A stretch of 5,067 nucleotides of DNA from an uncultured Cryptobacterium sp. (GCA_900554685.1 USIG01000120.1:1-5067); one strand, 5' to 3'; positions 1-5,067 are shown, counted from the stretch's first letter. Numbers and translations: made by a program. The notes: generated by a model not told the origin, from the sequence alone.

Positions 1-252
1 ATCGCGACGCTGTTCGATAGTGGAATCTCCCTGCTCATAAAGATCGATAAATTCCTTGATTTCCTTAATAGGCATACCGGATTTTTTCAGTCGCTCAATA
101 AAGCGAAACCACTCAAAATCATCCTCGGTAAACATACGCATTCCGCCATCGCTGCGCTCCATATGAGGAAGAAGTCCTTCTTTATCGTAATAACGCAAAG
201 CCGATGGCTGCACGCCAAGTTTCTTTGCTGCATCGCCAATGGTATAGAGCAT
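1..252 (-). CDS. MerR-family transcriptional regulator, N-terminal part (cut by the left window edge)
   Basis: This is the DNA-binding half of a MerR-type activator; the first 84 residues are visible and the frame is open at base 1. The protein opens with MLYTIGDAAKKLGV, the first helix-turn-helix. The family hallmark LRYYDKEGLL follows at residues 19-28, then the wing and second helical pair (residues 35-70, with FTEDDFEWFRFI and MPIKEIKEFI). The start of the dimerisation helix is at DSTIEQRRD. ATG at 252 is chosen because the MerR domain begins exactly there and purine-rich AGAAGGAA and AAGG sequences lie just upstream. The sequence most resembles the AdhR/NmlR-like branch, which responds to aldehydes or electrophiles. 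The cysteine I recall at the matching place in B. subtilis AdhR (FIKC) is an arginine here (FIER, R54), and there is no cysteine in the visible part. The effector-binding C-terminus is outside the window, so the inducer is unknown. It is divergent from the redox genes and probably controls the promoter at 409-439 (inference). Confidence 0.93.
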   Translation of the reverse strand, partial: MLYTIGDAAKKLGVQPSALRYYDKEGLLPHMERSDGGMRMFTEDDFEWFRFIERLKKSGMPIKEIKEFIDLYEQGDSTIEQRRD

Positions 253-289
253 GTCTGCCTTATTCCTTCTCTCTTTTATATGTTTAGAT

Positions 290-380
290 GCGCGAACAAT
301 CACATTGATTTACCTATACGAATACCCGCATTGATTAACCGCATTGATCCAGATATGCGAATAACCGCATCCAAAATAAT
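290..380. repeat. Degenerate 13-bp tandem repeat, about seven units, in the divergent intergenic region
   Basis: Cutting the sequence every 13 bases from 290 gives seven related units. The clearest are CATTGATTTACCT (303), ATACGAATACCCG (316), CATTGATTAACCG (329), CATTGATCCAGAT (342) and ATGCGAATAACCG (355). Units 303 and 329 agree at 11 of 13 positions, and units 316 and 355 also at 11 of 13. Positions 5-6 of the unit read GA in six consecutive units. The first (290) and last (368) units are weak. The repeat lies between the merR start and the MerR-type promoter. It may be a decayed minisatellite or a cluster of binding sites; its function is unknown. Confidence 0.6.
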
Positions 381-408
381 TCAGATTCGTTAATTATCAA
401 AAAACCTC

Positions 409-439
409 TTGTCTTAAAGTTAACTTTAACTTTTATTAT
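409..439 (+). promoter_or_regulatory. MerR-type promoter with 19-bp spacer, driving the DUF362-flavoprotein-AKR genes
   Basis: A -35 box TTGTCT (409-414) and a -10 box TATTAT (434-439) are separated by 19 bp instead of the usual 17. A palindrome centred on GTTAAC fills the promoter-proximal part of the spacer. MerR-family activators work on just such over-long spacers by untwisting the DNA. The arrangement matches what I recall of the SoxR-controlled soxS promoter base for base in spacing: four bases, GTTAAC, nine bases. Transcription would start near 446, giving a leader of roughly 75 bases before the ATG at 523. An alternative -10, TATAAG (437-442), would make the spacer 22 bp and is less likely. 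Confidence 0.75.
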
Positions 440-459
440 AAGAATCGAACTTTAAGACA
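410..459. repeat. 12-bp perfect inverted repeat spanning the promoter, with an extra operator half-site downstream of the -10
   Basis: TGTCTTAAAGTT (410-421) is repeated in inverse as AACTTTAAGACA (448-459), separated by 26 bases that contain the right operator half and the -10 box. The right copy would cover about the first dozen transcribed bases. It matches the left arm better than the true palindromic partner does, so it may be a second binding half-site or a transcribed stem. Which of these it is cannot be told from sequence alone. Confidence 0.55.
414..429. promoter_or_regulatory. Perfect 16-bp palindromic operator, probable MerR-family binding site
   Basis: TTAAAGTTAACTTTAA is a perfect palindrome with its centre between 421 and 422. 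The GTTAAC core equals the core of the SoxR box (CCTCAAGTTAACTTGAGG as I recall it); over 18 positions (413-430) the match is 13. The outer arms differ, as expected for a MerR paralogue with another specificity. The divergent MerR gene starting at 252 is the natural candidate to bind it (inference). Confidence 0.75.
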
Positions 460-522
460 GATAAAGAGTAACACAAAGACAGTCGATGAGAAAATAGAAA
501 ACCTCACGAAAGGTGATGTCTT

Positions 523-1560
523 ATGAGCACTATATCGCGCAGAGATTTTGTTGTGGGGTCTGCTGCGGTAGGAGCCTCTGTCTTAGCGGGAGCTCTTCTT
601 TCTGGTTGTGCCCCTTCGCAATCGCCAGAAACTTCCGGACAAGAAGCTGCTCCGACACAAACCTCCGAGACACAAACTGCCACCACTCAAGACAACAACG
701 CATCATCGGTGTATTTCACCTCAGACATCAGCTCTGCAGGACTAATGCGCGTCTGGAATGCTCTTGGTGTTCAGGTGCCTAACAACACCGCTGTTAAGCT
801 TTCCACAGGCGAGCCAGGCGGTAACAATTTCCTCCAACCAGCACTTATTGCAGATCTGATTCATTTTGTAAACGGCACCATCGTTGAATGTAATACCGCT
901 TATGGCGGAAGTCGCGGCTCAACCGAAGAGCATCTCAGGGTGGCTGCCGACCATGGATTCACCGCTTTAGCAGAGGTCGATATTATGGACGCCGATGGGT
1001 CCCTTTCGCTTCCCGTGCAAGGAGGATCACACCTGAGCGAAGACTTAGTTGGCGGACACCTCGAACGCTATAACTATGTAATTTCTTTGGCGCACTTCAA
1101 AGGCCATGCAATGGGAGGATTTGGCGGAGCAATCAAGAACTGCTCTATCGGCATCGCATCAAGCGAAGGAAAAATGCTGATCCATAGCGCAGGAAAATCC
1201 ACCTCTTCATGGGGCAATCCTCGCCAGGACGACTTTTTAGAATCCATGGCAGAAGCGGCGAAAGCCGTGTCGGATTACCTGCAGAATAATATGTGTTATA
1301 TCAACGTTATGAATCGCTTGTCGATAGACTGCGATTGCGACTCTCATCCCGCAGAACCCGAAATGAAAGATATTGGCATCTTGGCCTCCTTCGATCCAGT
1401 AGCACTCGATCGAGCTTGCGTAGATTTGGTCTACAACGCCCCGGACGGGAAGGCCCTTATCGAACGCATTGAATCACGCAACGGCGCTCACACCCTTGAT
1501 CATGCTGAAGCAATCGGCCTAGGGAGCCAGACGTATGAACTTATCTCGCTAGACTCTTAA
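523..1560 (+). CDS. Tat-exported lipoprotein with a DUF362 domain
   Basis: Residues 1-29 form a twin-arginine lipoprotein signal: SRRDF at 5-9, a hydrophobic alanine/glycine/valine stretch, and lipobox LSGC with the lipidated cysteine at C29. A Ser/Thr/Gln/Glu-rich linker follows (about 30-62). The rest is one complete DUF362 domain: VYFTSD at 63, KLSTGEPGGNNFLQP at 92-106, VECNTAYGG at 121-129, SLAHFKGHAMGGFGGAIKN at 188-206, and a metal-ligand-like DCDCDSHP at 269-276. DUF362 proteins are often called Fe-S centre proteins, but I know no established reaction. No ferredoxin-type CxxCxxC motif is present; C123, C207, C258, C270, C272 and several histidines could bind metal (inference). The product should sit on the outer face of the cytoplasmic membrane, already folded and perhaps loaded with cofactor, which is what Tat exports. 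The start is fixed by AGGTGA at 511-516, six bases before ATG. It is first in the probable operon behind the MerR-type promoter. Confidence 0.9.
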   Translation: MSTISRRDFVVGSAAVGASVLAGALLSGCAPSQSPETSGQEAAPTQTSETQTATTQDNNASSVYFTSDISSAGLMRVWNALGVQVPNNTAVKLSTGEPGGNNFLQPALIADLIHFVNGTIVECNTAYGGSRGSTEEHLRVAADHGFTALAEVDIMDADGSLSLPVQGGSHLSEDLVGGHLERYNYVISLAHFKGHAMGGFGGAIKNCSIGIASSEGKMLIHSAGKSTSSWGNPRQDDFLESMAEAAKAVSDYLQNNMCYINVMNRLSIDCDCDSHPAEPEMKDIGILASFDPVALDRACVDLVYNAPDGKALIERIESRNGAHTLDHAEAIGLGSQTYELISLDS

Positions 1561-1648
1561 AGCGATACAACACAAAACCCACCTAGCGTAAAACTTGGTA
1601 CGACAAAAAAACCTTAAGAACCTCAAAACAGGCAATAACTTACCACGT

Positions 1649-1654
1649 AAAAGG
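1649..1654 (+). promoter_or_regulatory. Ribosome binding site deciding the start of the flavoprotein gene
   Basis: AAAAGG lies eight bases before the ATG at 1663 but only two before the in-frame TTG at 1657. The ATG is therefore the better start, and the protein then begins MNIIILQGSP, with beta-strand 1 of the flavodoxin fold at its very beginning, as usual for the family. Confidence 0.7.
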
Positions 1655-1662
1655 ATTTGGAA

Positions 1663-2199
1663 ATGAACATCATAATTTTGCAAGGCAGTCCCAACACAGA
1701 CGGTTCAACCGCTCTACTCTGCAACGAGTTTTCTCAAGGCGCCCGCCACGCTGGTCACAGCGTTGAATGCATCGACATCGCTCGCCTATCCATTGCACCC
1801 TGCCTTGGATGTGTACAGTGTGGTTACGGTGCTCGACCCTGCGTTCAGCACGATGATATGCAAATCGTCAGAAAAAAGATCCTCGATGCCGACATGATTG
1901 TTTTTGCTACACCGCTGTACTATTACGGTATGAGCGCGCAGCTCAAAACAGTTATCGACAGATTCTGCGCAGACAATATCGCAATCGACAACAAACAATT
2001 AAAAGCATCCCTTATAACTGCCGCATGGAATAGCGACTCGTGGACTTTCGAAGCGCTTGTTGCTCACTATCAAACTCTCTGCCGCTATCTCAATATGCAA
2101 GATAAAGGCATGGTTTTGGGATATGGATGCGGAACACCCGGCATGACAAAACGCTCACACGCCATGAAAGAAGCCTACGATTTGGGAGCTTCTCTTTAA
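1663..2199 (+). CDS. Flavodoxin-fold NAD(P)H-dependent FMN oxidoreductase, iron-sulfur-flavoprotein-like
   Basis: This is a small cytoplasmic flavoprotein of 178 residues, close to the usual length of the NADPH-dependent FMN reductase family. Strand 1 runs into the FMN-phosphate loop GSPNTDGST (8-16). The segment TPLYYYGMSAQLKTVIDR (83-100) is the typical loop contacting the flavin ring. Between them lie four cysteines, C47, C50, C53 and C60, spaced CX2CX2CX6C and followed by DDM. This fits the compact cysteine motif described for archaeal iron-sulfur flavoproteins (CX2CX2CX4-7C), which holds a 4Fe-4S cluster. Many bacterial relatives keep similar cysteines, so a cluster is likely but unproven. 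The role would be electron transfer or reduction of small molecules with NAD(P)H; the substrate is unknown. It follows the DUF362 gene after a 102-base gap without a visible terminator and precedes the aldo/keto reductase by 26 bases, so it probably belongs to the same transcript. Confidence 0.88.
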   Translation: MNIIILQGSPNTDGSTALLCNEFSQGARHAGHSVECIDIARLSIAPCLGCVQCGYGARPCVQHDDMQIVRKKILDADMIVFATPLYYYGMSAQLKTVIDRFCADNIAIDNKQLKASLITAAWNSDSWTFEALVAHYQTLCRYLNMQDKGMVLGYGCGTPGMTKRSHAMKEAYDLGASL

Positions 2200-2225
2200 A
2201 GCAATCACTATCAAAGGAGTAAAAC

Positions 2226-3242
2226 ATGAAATACACCACCTTGGGCCATTCCGGCATCACCATCTCTTCTCTCTGCCTTGGTGGCATGAGCTTCGGAGAA
2301 GCTTCGCCTGATTTCCACCAATGGACCATCGGACCTGAAGAGACACAAGCAGTTATCGCCCGAGCCTACGAGCAGGGAATCAACTTTATCGATACCGCAA
2401 ATGGCTATTCCAAAGGAACAAGCGAAGAATATATCGGACGCGCCCTTAAAGCCCTTTCGATCCCTCGCGATAAAGTAGTCCTTGCAAGCAAGGTATTTTT
2501 CAATGAAGGCCACCTTTCACGAGAGGCAATCCTTCGCGAAATCGACGGAACCCTCAAGCGCCTCGATACTGACTACTTAGATCTCTACATCATTCACCGC
2601 TTCGACTACTCCACTCCTATTGAAGAGACCATGGAAGCGCTTGACTCGCTGGTCAAAGCAGGAAAAGTTCGCGCGCTTGGCGCAAGTGAAATGTATGCCT
2701 ATCAACTTCACAACATGCAGATCGTTGCCGAACAGAACAACTGGACGAAATTTACCAGCATGCAGTGCCACTACAATCTGCTCTATCGCGAAAACGAACG
2801 CGAAATGATACCAGTCTGCCGCCAATACAACATGGCAATCACCCCCTATAGCCCTTTGGCATCAGGACACCTTACCCGTCCTACCTGGGATTCAGATTCC
2901 AAGCGAAGCACTACCGATGCCGTAATGAAGAACAAATATGATGCGTTCCGAACAAATGACGAAGCTATCATCGCCCGTGTAGCTCAGGTAGCCCAGAATC
3001 ATTCCGTTCCAATGGCACGCATTGCTCTTGCCTGGCAATGGGCACGAGGCATCGCTGCTCCTATTATTGGTTGCTCAAAGCCCGAACGCGTTGACGATGC
3101 GGTTGCTGCGCTTGATGTCGCACTTACCGAAGAAGAGGTAGCCTATCTTGAAGAGCCCTATGTAGCCCATGAGCTCGTAGGACCTCTCGCCCGTCCTGGT
3201 GAGAAGCCTCTTGCAGGCACAACCGACCCTAACAAAAAATAA
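2226..3242 (+). CDS. NADPH-dependent aldo/keto reductase, YajO-like
   Basis: A complete 338-residue aldo/keto reductase, a cytoplasmic (beta/alpha)8-barrel enzyme reducing aldehydes and ketones with NADPH. The catalytic tetrad is intact: D56 and Y61 in FIDTANGYS, K89 in LASKVF, and H124 in LYIIHRFD. The N-terminus (KYTTLGHSGITISSLCLGGMSFGE), HYNLLYRENEREMIPVC, YSPLASGHLTRP and the cofactor-binding PIIGCSKPERVDDA near the C-terminus closely follow E. coli YajO as I remember it. YajO acts on various aldehydes and has been linked to 1-deoxyxylulose-5-phosphate formation. The true substrate here cannot be read from sequence. The start is supported by AAAGGAGT at 2213-2220 with good spacing. It is third in the probable operon. 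Aldo/keto reductases beside MerR regulators are a common pairing in aldehyde or electrophile defence, which fits the soxS-like promoter upstream (inference). Confidence 0.95.
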   Translation: MKYTTLGHSGITISSLCLGGMSFGEASPDFHQWTIGPEETQAVIARAYEQGINFIDTANGYSKGTSEEYIGRALKALSIPRDKVVLASKVFFNEGHLSREAILREIDGTLKRLDTDYLDLYIIHRFDYSTPIEETMEALDSLVKAGKVRALGASEMYAYQLHNMQIVAEQNNWTKFTSMQCHYNLLYRENEREMIPVCRQYNMAITPYSPLASGHLTRPTWDSDSKRSTTDAVMKNKYDAFRTNDEAIIARVAQVAQNHSVPMARIALAWQWARGIAAPIIGCSKPERVDDAVAALDVALTEEEVAYLEEPYVAHELVGPLARPGEKPLAGTTDPNKK

Positions 3243-3521
3243 GCAATCACTGAAATAATCCCGGGGAGGCGTTTGTTAAAAAGTCCCCTTCTTCAAAAGC
3301 ACCTCCCCTTAAGCTTCGCCCTTCTTCAAATGCTCTGCCGTCCTTTGGAAACCCCTCTTTAAGCACCTCTCTTTCAGGTGCCTTGAAATAAACACCACGA
3401 AATCGCACGAGAAACGGACCTTCTATGACTACAGAACCATTACTGACCACCAAGATTAACAGGAGAAGCTTTTTACGCTTAGCAGCCTTAACGAACACGC
3501 GCGCATAAGATTATTTCGACT
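3243..3521. other. Intergenic stretch between convergent genes, no convincing gene or terminator
   Basis: This 279-base stretch separates the + strand redox genes from the - strand methyltransferase. It holds a degenerate 33-bp repeat, listed separately. It also has a GC-rich inverted pair GGGGAGG (3263-3269) and CCTCCCC (3302-3308), and a six-base GCACCT/AGGTGC hairpin (3363-3381). None is followed by a clear T-run on either strand, so I do not call a Rho-independent terminator. A - strand frame of 83 codons (GTG at 3498 to 3247) crosses the area. It has no ribosome binding site and is low in complexity, so I do not call it a gene. Confidence 0.6.
3268..3366 (-). repeat. Three degenerate 33-bp tandem units
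   Basis: Read on the - strand, units at 3366-3334, 3333-3301 and 3300-3268 each open with a related 15-base core. In the last two units the core is GCATTTGAAGAAGGG and GCTTTTGAAGAAGGG, with one difference; the first unit agrees at about 10 of 15. Because 33 is a multiple of three, the open - strand frame shows an 11-residue pattern: VLKEGFPKDGR, AFEEGRSLRGG, AFEEGDFLTNA. The unit tails differ much more than the cores. It may be a remnant of a dispersed intergenic repeat or of a decayed repetitive gene. Confidence 0.4.
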
Positions 3522-4418
3522 TTAAGCGCGCAGCTCCCAGAAAGCTACCGCGCTTGCAGCAGCAACATTAAGCGAATCAACTCCGTGCGCCATAGGAATT
3601 CGCACCGTATAATCGCACGCAGCAATAGTATAAGAAGAAAGCCCATCTCCTTCGGTACCCAGAATTAAAGCAAGTTTTTCGCATTGTTTAAGAACAGGAT
3701 TATCAAGTGCAATAGAATCATCGCTCAGTGCAAGAGCAGCGCTCTTAAATCCTAACGTGCGCAGAAAATCAAGGCCTTTAGCTGGCCAAACATCTTCTTC
3801 AGTTGTTCCTATGCGCGTCCAAGGCACCTGAAATACCGTACCCATGGACACACGCACCGCCCTTCGATAAAGAGGATCGCAACAAGCTGGTGTTACCAAC
3901 ACCGCATCAATACCAAGTGCTGCTGCACTACGAAATGCTGCACCCACATTGGTATGATTCGTAATATCTTCCAAAACAGCTATTCGGCGCACTTTGGTGT
4001 CTTCATGACGCACGTCAAGAGCCTTGAGAAGATCCCCCACGGAAGGCAGCGGCTTTCGGCGCATTGCACACAGTACCCCGCGCGTCAGTTCGTATCCCGC
4101 CAACTTTTCTATTTCTGCAGCAGGAGCAACAAAAACTGGCATGTCTGAGGCCTCAATCTTTCCATGATCCTCATCATGGAAAGCCTTCCATGCACTTTGA
4201 GCTCGATCAATAAGTCCTTGCATAGCATCCAGCTTATGTTCTGGAATCAAAAGAGAAAGAGGCTCGTATCCTGCTTCTAAAGCTCGATCGATAACTTTGT
4301 CGGACTCAGCGATAAAAATACCTTTTTCGGGCTCAAGTTTATTTCGCAGCTGCACTTCGGTAAGACGCGCATAAACATCCAAACGTTTATCGTTTAAATC
4401 TGTCACGTTTTCTATCAT
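3522..4418 (-). CDS. SpoU/TrmH-family RNA 2'-O-ribose methyltransferase
   Basis: A complete 298-residue SPOUT enzyme that methylates a ribose 2'-OH in rRNA or tRNA using S-adenosylmethionine, in the cytoplasm. The N-terminal substrate-binding part has KGIFIAESDKVIDRALEAGY (32-51). The C-terminal knotted domain carries all three SpoU motifs. Motif 1 is around LEDITNHTNVGAAFRSA (149-165, with N157 and R163). Motif 2 is LILGTEGDGLS (251-261, E256). Motif 3 is IPMAHGVDSLNVAAASA (274-290, S282 and N284). The architecture is like the actinobacterial SpoU proteins whose target nucleotide is not assigned, so I give no symbol. AGGTGA at 4427-4422 just upstream of ATG supports the start. It lies 88 bases downstream of the permease gene on the same strand and runs convergently to the aldo/keto reductase. 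A perfect hairpin sits inside codons 79-87. Confidence 0.95.
   Translation of the reverse strand: MIENVTDLNDKRLDVYARLTEVQLRNKLEPEKGIFIAESDKVIDRALEAGYEPLSLLIPEHKLDAMQGLIDRAQSAWKAFHDEDHGKIEASDMPVFVAPAAEIEKLAGYELTRGVLCAMRRKPLPSVGDLLKALDVRHEDTKVRRIAVLEDITNHTNVGAAFRSAAALGIDAVLVTPACCDPLYRRAVRVSMGTVFQVPWTRIGTTEEDVWPAKGLDFLRTLGFKSAALALSDDSIALDNPVLKQCEKLALILGTEGDGLSSYTIAACDYTVRIPMAHGVDSLNVAAASAVAFWELRA
4158..4183. repeat. Perfect 11-bp stem with 4-base loop inside the methyltransferase gene
   Basis: CTTTCCATGAT (4158-4168), loop CCTC, then ATCATGGAAAG (4173-4183). Every base of the stem pairs. On the coding (-) strand it spells codons for FHDEDHGK, in the variable region between the substrate-binding and catalytic domains of the methyltransferase. 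It is not followed by a T-run. It could be an expression-affecting RNA hairpin, a trace of palindromic insertion, or chance. Confidence 0.7.
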
Positions 4419-4469
4419 CTTTCACCTATCAAGCTTTTGAGCGTACTTCCCTAGTCGCAGATTGCACGT

Positions 4470-4505
4470 CCTCGTGCGTTTACTCGCGCGTCTACTCGTG
4501 CATTC
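4470..4505. repeat. Three 12-bp direct repeats between the permease and methyltransferase genes
   Basis: CCTCGTGCGTTT (4470), ACTCGCGCGTCT (4482) and ACTCGTGCATTC (4494) lie head to tail directly after the permease stop codon at 4507-4509. They share CTCG.GC.T. A small hairpin GCACG-TCCT-CGTGC (4464-4477) overlaps the first unit. No function is evident, and no promoter for the methyltransferase is clear in this gap. Confidence 0.45.
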
Positions 4506-4506
4506 C

Positions 4507-5067
4507 CTACACCACCAAAAGTGCAATAAGAGGCAATGTAATTACTGACAGCACCGTGGTTAAAAACGTCACTCTTGCGACCGTCTTAGTGTCACCCGAA
4601 TAGGCCAGAGAAAGCATAGTGCCATTCGAAGCCACGGGCATAGCTGACAGCAAAACCAAAATTGCCAGAATAAACGAATCATGCACGAACAGCCCAAAAA
4701 TAAAGAACACCGCAAGCGGCATAAGAACCAGCCTGATAGCCGTCGTCAGATAGCTCCATCCGTCAGTGAAAATGTCATGCAAAGGCATTTTTGCAATCGA
4801 TGAACCTACAACAAGCATAGCTGCCGGAACAGTCATCCCACCCAAAAGATCGCAAGCCTGCTGAATGGGGCTTCCCGGAGCGTTTATTTCAAAAATTGCC
4901 AGCACTGCCGCAACACTTGATGCAATGACCGCAGGTTTAAAAAGCGCATGACGAACTGCCCCTAGCTGCTTGCGCCAGCCACGACGTTCGTCATCTGATT
5001 CAGTAGTGCCAGATATAAGCATGACTCCGATTGAAAAAATCACGATATTAAAAATGATGTTGTAAAT
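4507..5067 (-). CDS. AEC-family (auxin efflux carrier-like) permease, C-terminal part cut by the right window edge
   Basis: The frame is open at the window end, so the start and the N-terminal helices are missing. The visible 186 residues begin IYNIIFNIVIFSIGVMLISG. The GTG at 5043 in that segment is not the start, because the family pattern continues upstream of it. About six membrane helices are visible: the opening segment, PAVIASSVAAVLAIFEI, GGMTVPAAMLVVGSSIA, AIRLVLMPLAVFFIFGLFV, FILAILVLLSAMPVASNGTM and the final VTFLTTVLSVITLPLIALLVV. The tract SAMPVASNGTMLSLAYSGDTKTVARVTFLTT near the end is typical of AEC transporters (pfam Mem_trans), including bacterial malate/malonate-type carriers. 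Family members have about ten helices and 300-320 residues, so roughly the last 60 percent is present. It is a cytoplasmic-membrane exporter or carrier of an unknown organic anion. The stop is TAG. Confidence 0.9.
   Translation of the reverse strand: MYNIIFNIVIFSIGVMLISGTTESDDERRGWRKQLGAVRHALFKPAVIASSVAAVLAIFEINAPGSPIQQACDLLGGMTVPAAMLVVGSSIAKMPLHDIFTDGWSYLTTAIRLVLMPLAVFFIFGLFVHDSFILAILVLLSAMPVASNGTMLSLAYSGDTKTVARVTFLTTVLSVITLPLIALLVV

Noticed and set aside
163..393. 76-codon + strand reading frame
   Set aside because: It overlaps merR on the opposite strand and runs through the 13-bp repeat; the translation has no recognisable features.
476..522. Leader hairpin hiding the ribosome binding site of the DUF362 gene (AAGACA 476-481 with TGTCTT 517-522, ACCT 501-504 with AGGT 511-514)
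   Set aside because: The stems are short and separated by mismatches; it does not look like a known riboswitch or a stable attenuator.
1657..1659. TTG as start of the flavoprotein gene
   Set aside because: Only two bases separate it from the AAAAGG ribosome binding site; ATG at 1663 has proper spacing.
3263..3308. Possible terminator after the aldo/keto reductase (GGGGA/TCCCC or GGGGAGG/CCTCCCC)
   Set aside because: The two pairings compete, loops are long (16 and 32 bases), and what follows is CTTC-rich without a run of Ts.
3247..3498. 83-codon - strand reading frame with a Lys-rich start and short LLLLILVV stretch
   Set aside because: It starts with GTG, has no ribosome binding site, an unusually short hydrophobic stretch and a low-complexity repeat tail. 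It is better explained as repeat sequence in an intergenic gap.
3499..3531. GCGCGC...GCGCGC inverted repeat at the end of the methyltransferase gene
   Set aside because: The stem is six bases of self-complementary GC with a 21-base loop, partly inside the coding region, and no T-run follows.
4464..4477. GCACG-TCCT-CGTGC hairpin downstream of the permease as a terminator
   Set aside because: The stem is only five base pairs and no T-run follows in the direction of permease transcription.

Overview
The window looks like bacterial chromosome with moderate GC content. The Tat-type lipoprotein signal on the DUF362 protein and the overall gene content suggest an anaerobic actinomycete of the Coriobacteriia/Eggerthellaceae kind. 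This is a guess from style, not from a marker gene. There is no sign of phage, insertion sequence, CRISPR, tRNA or rRNA.

Left part (1-3242): a redox-type gene module. A MerR-family regulator, cut by the left edge, is read leftwards from 252. Facing away from it on the + strand are three genes in a row: a Tat-exported lipoprotein of the DUF362 family (523-1560), a small flavodoxin-fold FMN protein with a four-cysteine cluster motif (1663-2199), and an aldo/keto reductase resembling E. coli YajO (2226-3242). The 270-base divergent intergenic region carries a degenerate 13-bp tandem repeat (290-380). It also carries a clear MerR-style promoter: a -35 and a -10 box separated by an over-long 19-bp spacer, with a perfect palindrome centred on GTTAAC inside it (409-439). 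The geometry matches the soxS promoter controlled by SoxR. The simplest reading is that the divergent MerR protein senses a chemical stress (an electrophile, aldehyde, quinone or oxidant; inference) and switches on the three redox genes.

Middle (3243-3521): a gene-poor stretch between convergent genes. It has a degenerate 33-bp repeat, three copies, and no convincing terminator.

Right part (3522-5067), - strand: a SpoU/TrmH-family RNA 2'-O-ribose methyltransferase with an unusual perfect intragenic hairpin, and the C-terminal part of an AEC-family permease that runs off the right edge. These look like ordinary chromosomal genes with no obvious link to the left module.

The best candidate for something undescribed is the left module, meaning the soxS-like promoter together with a DUF362 protein placed outside the membrane and two cytoplasmic redox enzymes.
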